Part shown: positions 58,801 to 64,000 of the stretch, piece by piece
Layout: each line of letters begins with the position of its first letter
Numbering within the stretch: the stretch's first letter is position 1
From: Tritrichomonas musculus
Taxonomy: Eukaryota > Parabasalia > Tritrichomonadida > Tritrichomonadidae
Length of the DNA stretch: 64,000 nt
NCBI GenBank assembly: GCA_039105265.1
Contig: JAPFFF010000053.1
Span: 806,001-870,000, forward strand
Direction of reading: 5' to 3'
The notes under the pieces: model-generated
Told to the model about the DNA's origin: nothing
What the model saw: only the letters and a program-made list of their open reading frames with translations
Databases searched by the model: none
Program-made: the position numbers and the translations under genes

Positions 58801-61187
58801 TTACAATGACAAAATATAATGATGTTGCAACAAGATTAGAGTTCTCGCCAGGATCGTATCATGTAGATAACACTAATCGCGTTTCTCATGTTGATTTAGA
58901 TGCGATTTTAGATACCATTGAAAAAATAAATTACAAATGGTCCAAGAAGGTAAGCTTAAATAAAAATATTGAATTATATTTAAACACGCAATTCATAGAC
59001 CCAGTTGATGAAGTTAATTGGGACCCAACAACAAATCCATTTGATTACATTATAAAACAACAATTTTACGAAATAATTCCAAGACCCGAAGCTGCAACAA
59101 CTCTCTATACCGATTACAACATCACTTCCTCTAAAATCATTACTGCAGACAACATAACAACAATGAGAAGTGATTTGAATATGATTACAAATAATGTTGA
59201 TGTAATGAATTATGACGTTAAAGACCTTACAAATAAAGTTAATAATCTTAGTACTGAAATGACAGACCAACAAAATAAAACAAAATACCTCAAAACAAAA
59301 ACGGACCAAATAGAAATTGTTGCTGATGTAGCATTAGGTTTTGCAATTGCAGGTACAGTAATGGGAGGAACAAGTTTAGGATTACAATTAAGTGCTCGTG
59401 GAGTTCAAACAGCATCTAGAACTGTTAATGGTGCTTCAAAAGCTGGTGGTCAATTAGAAGGATTATTGTCTGATATCAGTGAAGATGTTAGCTCAGACGC
59501 GGGCTCTAGTATGCTAGATATTATTAAAGATGGCAGTGAATTACCTGATATTGGTATGGACCCTTATATGAGAACAGTCAAAACAACTACCGATTTGACT
59601 CCAATACTTGAATGGTGTAATAAAGAAACTAGTTCTCTCCCAGCTATAAAATTCAGCAGTGAATACGATGACCCCAAAAAATTAGTTCCAACAATTAACG
59701 GCGCAATGGATATTTGCAATAGGTTTAGAAGCTCTTTAAAACCAACATTTAAAGCAATTACCACAAAAATCAATGAGATAAATAGTGAATATATTTCAAA
59801 AAATGAATTAGTTAGAGACGATATAATAGATGTTGTTGGCAAATTTGTTAATGGTGAGGTTCATTTAGAGGCTGAAGACACAATCACAGATGGAACAATT
59901 AAAGCAAGATTTTTGGTCCAAAAAGTTAGTGAATACAATGATGTTGATTATGAAGAGAATATCATTACTATTAATATTACTGGTGGAACAATTAATTATC
60001 AGGGAACTGATGATTTCCCTAGCTGCGTCATGAATGATAAAATATTTGTTATAGCAAATCCAAATAAACTTAGGGTTGGTGGAATACAGATTAAAGAAAA
60101 TACAGCGAAAAGAAGAATGGTATTTACACTAAATGATTTAGCATATGTTTGTGATATAGATGCTTTACATAACAAGATAGATGGAATGCATGAGCAGATA
60201 GAAAAGAATGATGTCGCACTAGCATCTACATTAAATGAATTTCCAACTGTAGATGAAGTTAATGAAGCATTAGAAAAAGTTAAGAGTGAAGGGGATAATA
60301 AATATGCTTTGAAAACAGATATCATATCAACTGAGAAAATAACTCAAGAATTATTAATCGCTACAAAATTCGTAAACGGAACAAATGATGAGGATAAAAG
60401 AACTTATATCACAAATTTGGATGGAGATTTATGCAACATATTAAAGAAATCATCACTTTTTGTGAAAGGCTCTTGTAATAATGAAGATATTTCAGGAGAA
60501 TATTTGTATGATAGTGAAGACGCGGAATATTATCATTACAAGAAAGGCGAAAATACTTTTTCTATATACTTTTTCTATTACGGCGGAACATTCAGATATA
60601 ATGGTAATTATGTTGTGGACCTAGAGTCTGTAAGTTATTCATATGAACCTGAAGTTTATGACGAATATTATATTCCAAATATTAATTTCGTAAAAAATAA
60701 TTATGCATTGAAAAGTGAAAATGAAGAATTGAAGGCAAAAATTGAAAATTTACAAACTGAGAACACAAATTTGAAAGCAACCATGGAATCTTTTGAATCA
60801 AGATTAACAGCATTAGAGAATATATTAACACGAATTAACTATACATTCAGCGTACCAAATAGTTCAAGCATTCGCTACCAATTCGAAAAACCATTTGATG
60901 CATATGAGGGAACCCTCTATTTGAAATATCATGAAAACAAAAATAATGTTGCCAGTGAAAAAGAAATCAAAATAAATATATCATTCAATGTTAATAATAC
61001 TCCTACGTATGAATTTCAATGCAAACCAAATAAGATCTGGTTAAACAATATTGAATTTCCATTAAATAGTAGCAATTTAATGGTTAATGCAACAGCTAAT
61101 TTCATATTGATTAATACGACATTCTTTACATCAAATGGTATCTTAGCTGAAGATAACACCAAGAATGAAATACATTCATTACGGTGA
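55803..61187 (+). CDS. Giant fibre/spike-like protein of the inner Maverick, about 1,794 aa
   Basis: The ATG at 55803 (MSLALYSIKSKEA) is preferred, 19 bp from the divergent gene; an upstream ATG at 55761 is also open. Residues 1-430 are helical repeats; a hydrophobic segment lies at about 560-580 (FIMMMLCLGSLMAIGIW) and another at about 1178-1195 (GFAIAGTVMGGTSLGL). Residues 1055-1500 match the fossil at 480-1618. NKYALKTDI and NNYALKSENEELKAKIENL introduce a coiled coil at about 1635-1680, and the end is beta-rich. By layout it is a long trimeric fibre or entry protein, exposed on a particle. It ends 37 bp before the right TIR. Confidence 0.7.
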   Translation: MSLALYSIKSKEATKLNDNGIEIKVDEDNGETISIENTLDPEKMVQFNCLYNKDEIKTLMGTQGFTPEKFIDLPISGGYKVWRFNDQNFNTISNEGYCATYKKLLELLNTSTTNLNSLLNKLGTNIELLKNASLRIIGTDEAKDVSVYKDLISALNTNNENISGIISHIYEVIASIDSFSVEEFLKTTLQKDEQMTSIKLNTEKNNYEPIQVSISKYKDLVDELEKLFICLTQILIVESTNDLKYIEETKTKIDGPDELADDPNQYIYNYSSKTSHVDTFTELINQLNKSTENIEKWITKIEQIKTSGIDPDTSCPLNSIKYIDTANTIKEEKPTSLNNLITKLSDNNNNIHTWLTSKESNSDFDDYLNNLNEMELLVCLKKGEEFVFRKLKVHKDKVPDALIESSTEGQFVDKDNNVKFDLNDLADINELESTNATVNMSLIEAIHVVFDTYKSLGLVIKHTFMLLNSWVLNPSVHFATNLTKLMWNNYIGPGLSYGIDKYGKIKKFVINWGENRDFLPTPAQPDDSKIMAWLKDQTLATEEVFINSWNDLKEFFKGTSGDFIMMMLCLGSLMAIGIWDCMPLAEILEEDELPDGLGEIFTPNKYSIVDTIYKLTRKLNNHIKNHPTSSGDSNFTIKEGILEYKIKNNDIKPSTLEKTVQIDGTDITKKYNVLTIDIPTELKAKLLTLKEHINIFKIVLRKNVVYDELGNYIREFYIYSYQNMIIAPLVIKRENGCYLYNSSTITDTTSIAFDQELDFNPYDLYLRGELSIFYEPTQDALVSSKPVVKCDIIEADNALKLQKTDIYYFYKPSKITEQKVEYDPWTEYDCYKMIYEIPSSYTIPNNMQFVFKEYCFGNEWKLTWNIDHWEGDNIKGRSNGKVIYKLKKNDNKDPFGSHGCYIMCKHDDWNQLFVPKNTENFMEYLWTKGKVEVSVKTKNGEIKPATDYALNLNWFPADIKFEGYDLLGIDCVITETDSSKIKVNEIDKVYADIFAQEMPFTMTKYNDVATRLEFSPGSYHVDNTNRVSHVDLDAILDTIEKINYKWSKKVSLNKNIELYLNTQFIDPVDEVNWDPTTNPFDYIIKQQFYEIIPRPEAATTLYTDYNITSSKIITADNITTMRSDLNMITNNVDVMNYDVKDLTNKVNNLSTEMTDQQNKTKYLKTKTDQIEIVADVALGFAIAGTVMGGTSLGLQLSARGVQTASRTVNGASKAGGQLEGLLSDISEDVSSDAGSSMLDIIKDGSELPDIGMDPYMRTVKTTTDLTPILEWCNKETSSLPAIKFSSEYDDPKKLVPTINGAMDICNRFRSSLKPTFKAITTKINEINSEYISKNELVRDDIIDVVGKFVNGEVHLEAEDTITDGTIKARFLVQKVSEYNDVDYEENIITINITGGTINYQGTDDFPSCVMNDKIFVIANPNKLRVGGIQIKENTAKRRMVFTLNDLAYVCDIDALHNKIDGMHEQIEKNDVALASTLNEFPTVDEVNEALEKVKSEGDNKYALKTDIISTEKITQELLIATKFVNGTNDEDKRTYITNLDGDLCNILKKSSLFVKGSCNNEDISGEYLYDSEDAEYYHYKKGENTFSIYFFYYGGTFRYNGNYVVDLESVSYSYEPEVYDEYYIPNINFVKNNYALKSENEELKAKIENLQTENTNLKATMESFESRLTALENILTRINYTFSVPNSSSIRYQFEKPFDAYEGTLYLKYHENKNNVASEKEIKINISFNVNNTPTYEFQCKPNKIWLNNIEFPLNSSNLMVNATANFILINTTFFTSNGILAEDNTKNEIHSLR

Positions 61188-61224
61188 AATACAAAAAGTT
61201 GATAGATATTTTTTCGGGTTGATA

Positions 61225-61570
61225 GTTAATCATTCGGTGGTAGTAGTGGGCTATAAGTAGTTATCCATAGGATTTTCTTACAATGATGATTCTCTGGCAT
61301 TTTGGGGCTGTTTGTTATATTGGGCTTCTGTGTGTGTAAATAGTGTAGTGTGTGCGTATTGGTGTTTTAAATTAATTGTTTATAGTATAGTGTATTCGGT
61401 GGATTGTATGGACCTTGATGTGTGTTAATGTATATTTTTATATAAATTTGTTGAAAATGAAAACATCGCCAAAGTGATCTTATTTTTGTCGTTTTTAAGC
61501 CCCTTTGGTGCAAATGACCCCCAAAATGCCAGAGAATCATCATTGTAAGAAAATCCTATGGATAACTACT
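61225..61570. repeat. Inner Maverick right terminal inverted repeat
   Basis: Inverted partner of 37353-37698 with one mismatch. The 315-bp palindrome-bounded unit is 61256-61570; the 31-bp inner part is 61225-61255. Confidence 0.93.
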
Positions 61571-61575
61571 ACTAA
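61571..61575. repeat. Target site duplication, right copy (ACTAA)
   Basis: ACTAA follows the CTACT end of the inner Maverick and equals the left copy at 37348-37352. The ATG of the next outer-element gene starts 2 bp further on. Confidence 0.85.
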
Positions 61576-61577
61576 AT

Positions 61578-62219
61578 ATGACATTAAAGCAAGCAAGAAT
61601 ATTAAGTAGTGAAACCGATAACACTATTAAGCAGGAGCAACAAACCAATGTTAACATTAACATTAAACCATCAACTAAGTCACGACCTCAAACAGTTCCG
61701 TTATATCCAAATGTTCCACCATTAAATCCAAACGTAAATTTTACTCAAGCGAACCAACCTTCGGATATTCCACCGGTTGGTCAAACTTTATATATTCCGA
61801 CGACGGAGGATTTGAACTATCAATCTCAACCTCCAACAAACAGCAATTTCCCATTAACTCGAGACAGAGGTATTGCAGATTTAGGAAATGAAATTGAGGA
61901 TTTAGAAAAGAAAAACCAATTTTTACAAATGTTAGTTGAAATGTATGAATCAAACCCGTTAAAAATAAATGCTTACGTTGTTTGTGAAAGTAAGTTATTA
62001 ATGAACATGATAAAGTTATTAACTGATTGTGAGAAAGTTGATTTAGTACTTAATGAAGATATTGGATGTAGTGGATGTACGGCTAAAACAAACAAAATCA
62101 TTTATGTTTCAAAAATATTGATTACTAAAGATGGTAAAACTAGTGAGTTAAAATATGATTACAATAACATTTATAGTGAATTTGTGAAATATGGAATTAG
62201 TTTGAAAATGGTATGTTAA
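61578..62219 (+). CDS. Accessory protein of the outer Maverick, 213 aa
   Basis: Residues 1-100 are Pro/Gln/Asn-rich and look disordered (VPLYPNVPPLNPNVNF); residues 105-125 form a helix (IEDLEKKNQFLQMLVEM); the C-terminal 85 residues match the 176-aa protein of the inner element, including the LNEDIGCS and VSKILITKDGK strings. The inner Maverick was inserted 2 bp before the ATG, so the original promoter now lies 24 kb away at 37.3 kb. It may be read from inside the inner element's end. Tail-to-tail with the fibre gene. Confidence 0.65.
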   Translation: MTLKQARILSSETDNTIKQEQQTNVNINIKPSTKSRPQTVPLYPNVPPLNPNVNFTQANQPSDIPPVGQTLYIPTTEDLNYQSQPPTNSNFPLTRDRGIADLGNEIEDLEKKNQFLQMLVEMYESNPLKINAYVVCESKLLMNMIKLLTDCEKVDLVLNEDIGCSGCTAKTNKIIYVSKILITKDGKTSELKYDYNNIYSEFVKYGISLKMVC

Positions 62220-64000
62220 TTATGTTTTAAATACAGATAACATTGTTTCATTTATTTTTGCAGTAATCACCCCCACCGTTGTTCGGTGTATTTTTGATGT
62301 AATTGCTGTTTGACCAGTAAGAGTTTTCAATTCACCTTCATCAATGAATACTTCATCACCAACTCCATAACATGATGTATCTGTAACTTTAACTAAATAA
62401 TCACCACCTGAAGCAAATGTTACACATTTATTAACTTCATCAATCTTAACACAAATTCCAACATACTCATTCCATCTGCCATTAGTCTTTACTGAACAAA
62501 TACAATCCGTTGTGTCATTTTCAGTTGATGGTATCCATTCATTCTTAACTTGTTTGTAAACCTTACCTGTCATATATACTGGTGCACCAATTACAAAATC
62601 ATTTATTGAATTCATTGATTCCTCAATTGGACAGTAATGAGTAATAGTTGTGTTGGAATTGATTTTAGCATAGGCATTGCCGTCCATATCATATGCATTC
62701 ATAATACAAACTTTTGATTGAGTAATTTTCAATGCTGTTATTTCATTGTATTTGATGGTCGCTTCATCACTTTTTACATTAATATCAAAATCTAACCATC
62801 TTTCCTTCGAACTATCAAGTTGATTGCCAATGCTCAATATTCTTGCATTTCGAGAATGATTTGGTTTCATGACCATGAGAGGTGCATCACTACATGTCTG
62901 ATTTGCTCCACCCAATGTCAGAATGTTGTTTGGGTCTTTGATATAAACCTCTCCACTACTATCAGTGAAATACTCTTTTGATATATCTGCTTTCAATGCA
63001 TATTTACCTTCTGCTGTTGTTTTTGTTTCATATTGGACCATATCTGGCAAGTCCTTGGTTTTAGCATACTCACTTAAGTTCGCAAGCTTCGCGTACGGTT
63101 CCAAAGCTGTTGCCAATGCAGATTCATTAACCAAATCTGTGGGTATCTCAGGGATATCCGTTTTCAAAGCAAAAGTATTCGACACATATCTTGAAGAAAA
63201 AGCGTTTTTGTCTGTTGGTTCGATATTTTTGGTTATTGAACATGATAAAATTTCCGGTGTTTCACCAGTTCCTGGATTTATTAATTCATGGCAGTCATAC
63301 ATAAACCAAAGACCAGAACTACTTCCTTCCATACGCATTATCTGAGAGGGTTGATCGTCATTGTACGAATAATCTACGTGAACATAATGAGCCGTATAAA
63401 AATTGTTTGATGAGACAATATCCAGCCCATATTGCTCAATCATTTCATGATATGTGTCGTAATCCAAATCAGGAATTGTATTATTTTCAATTTTGAATTG
63501 AATAGTTGTTTGCCCCTCAATAATTTCTGGAATTTCACTTTTTACTTGCTCAATAGCACGGGTCATATCTGTTTTTAATGCATAAGCATTTAATGCATTT
63601 GTTAATTGATTGTTATTTTTAAAGTTTGTGTTTAAATATGTGTATGACGGATAATTATCTTGAACATATCGAACAGTTGCATAATTATTTAATGTTTCAC
63701 TTAATTTATTCGTGAATGATTCATTTAAATGATTTTTATGATTTTCAATCAATTTTTTAGTTGCTGATGCTGTTAATAATTGGTTATTCGTTAATGTTTC
63801 ACCTAATAATAATTCATTATCGTTTTTAGCTGCTGGGGTGTATTTGAGTTTAACAAATGATGGTTGAATTGTTCCATAAATTAAAAGATATGGAAATTCA
63901 TAAACTAATTCGCAATTAATAGCTGAAATATCTGTAACATCTGAGTTCAAACATTCAATACTTCCATTTTCCTTATACTCATATTCGTAAATTCGGTACA
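62220..64000 (-). CDS. Fibre-like protein of the outer Maverick, partial at window edge
   Basis: The frame is open from the right edge (…YRIYEYEYKENGSIECLN…) to the stop at 62220-62222, so the start lies outside. It has phage-tail-fibre-like repeats (NAYALKTDM, FALKTDIPEIP, SEYAKTKDLPDMVQYETKT, GKYALKADI), followed by a beta-rich distal part with LTLGGANQTC, NSTTTITHYCPIEE-like and CVTFASGGDYLVKV stretches that resemble collagen-free fibre tips or intramolecular chaperone-type ends. The QYETKT-AEGKYA block is nearly identical to one in the fossil at 2976-4460, though the tips differ. Confidence 0.75.
   Translation of the reverse strand, partial: YRIYEYEYKENGSIECLNSDVTDISAINCELVYEFPYLLIYGTIQPSFVKLKYTPAAKNDNELLLGETLTNNQLLTASATKKLIENHKNHLNESFTNKLSETLNNYATVRYVQDNYPSYTYLNTNFKNNNQLTNALNAYALKTDMTRAIEQVKSEIPEIIEGQTTIQFKIENNTIPDLDYDTYHEMIEQYGLDIVSSNNFYTAHYVHVDYSYNDDQPSQIMRMEGSSSGLWFMYDCHELINPGTGETPEILSCSITKNIEPTDKNAFSSRYVSNTFALKTDIPEIPTDLVNESALATALEPYAKLANLSEYAKTKDLPDMVQYETKTTAEGKYALKADISKEYFTDSSGEVYIKDPNNILTLGGANQTCSDAPLMVMKPNHSRNARILSIGNQLDSSKERWLDFDINVKSDEATIKYNEITALKITQSKVCIMNAYDMDGNAYAKINSNTTITHYCPIEESMNSINDFVIGAPVYMTGKVYKQVKNEWIPSTENDTTDCICSVKTNGRWNEYVGICVKIDEVNKCVTFASGGDYLVKVTDTSCYGVGDEVFIDEGELKTLTGQTAITSKIHRTTVGVITAKINETMLSVFKT

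Larger units (their letters stand above)
37353..61570. mobile_element. Inner Maverick/Polinton, 24,218 bp, looks whole
   Basis: Bounded by 346-bp terminal inverted repeats that begin AGTAGTTATCC, and by a 5-bp ACTAA duplication. It carries integrase, packaging ATPase, probable major capsid protein, protein-primed polymerase, KilA-N and HNH proteins, a giant fibre-like protein and several small proteins, all with open frames. Left-hand genes up to polB run rightward, one short gene near 55 kb runs left, and the fibre gene again runs right. One difference between the two 346-bp ends indicates a very recent insertion. The likely host-side site is the gap between two divergent genes of the outer element. 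Confidence 0.93.
29883..64000. mobile_element. Outer Maverick/Polinton, partial, interrupted by a second Maverick
   Basis: Genes at 30572-37303 and 61578-64000 belong to one element: polB, integrase, two small genes, an accessory gene with a relative in the inner element, and a fibre-like gene. They flank the inner Maverick, whose ACTAA duplication marks the insertion. The left end is uncertain. An AGTAGTATAAGTG at 29883 resembles the AGTAG start of the inner element and is a candidate, but the right end lies beyond the window, so it cannot be checked here. Genes within view have long open frames, so the element was probably whole when it was hit, and it is not old. Confidence 0.8.

Noticed and set aside
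37353-61570. LTR retrotransposon, suggested by the integrase and long terminal repeats
   Set aside because: The terminal repeats are inverted, there is no reverse transcriptase, and PolB plus packaging ATPase identify a Maverick.

Overview
The window looks like nuclear DNA of a parabasalid (trichomonad) protist. It is very AT-rich, its genes have no recognisable introns, and the host genes belong to families typical of trichomonads: BspA-type leucine-rich-repeat proteins with a BTB-like head, ankyrin proteins of the DUF3447 type, TKL- and CAMK-like kinases, an R2R3 Myb protein and an RCC1-kinase fusion. Several kinds of small inverted-repeat transposon and a very large load of Maverick/Polinton elements point the same way. 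Species cannot be fixed from sequence alone; the base composition would suit a Tritrichomonas-like genome as well as Trichomonas.

Layout. Positions 1-180 hold the 3' end of a gene. Positions 480-4460 are a fossil Maverick fibre-like gene, interrupted by a 1,089-bp hAT-like element with a perfect 8-bp target duplication. Positions 4.5-29.6 kb are host territory: a coiled-coil gene (minus), a Fringe/C1GalT-like glycosyltransferase, a BTB-like/LRR gene, an RCC1-kinase, two kinases only 4 bp apart, an ankyrin gene, a Myb gene, three tRNA genes (two Asn copies and one odd Ala), several decayed copies of the same gene families, and at least six MITE-like or hairpin repeats.

From about 29.9 kb to the right edge there are two nested Mavericks. 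The outer one (30-37.3 kb and 61.6 kb onward, running off the window) carries protein-primed DNA polymerase B, an integrase, two small genes, a conserved accessory gene and a fibre-like gene. A second, apparently whole Maverick of 24,218 bp (37353-61570) sits inside it. It has 346-bp terminal inverted repeats differing at one position and a 5-bp ACTAA target duplication, so the insertion is young. It encodes integrase, A32/FtsK-type packaging ATPase, a probable major capsid protein, PolB, KilA-N and NUMOD4-HNH proteins, a roughly 1,794-aa fibre-like protein and several small proteins. Polymerase and integrase would copy and insert the element; ATPase, capsid and fibre would package it.

The least explained signals are these: (i) a 17-bp motif present six times, plus one diverged inverted copy, in both Mavericks, upstream of polB; (ii) head-on arrays of ~110-bp repeats enclosing one coiled-coil gene; (iii) a palindrome nested inside each Maverick TIR; (iv) GC-rich micropalindromes embedded in element genes, one sharing a 13-mer with a host 3' hairpin; (v) modular rearrangement of fibre proteins among the three Mavericks; (vi) a paired-hairpin structure after two unrelated host genes.
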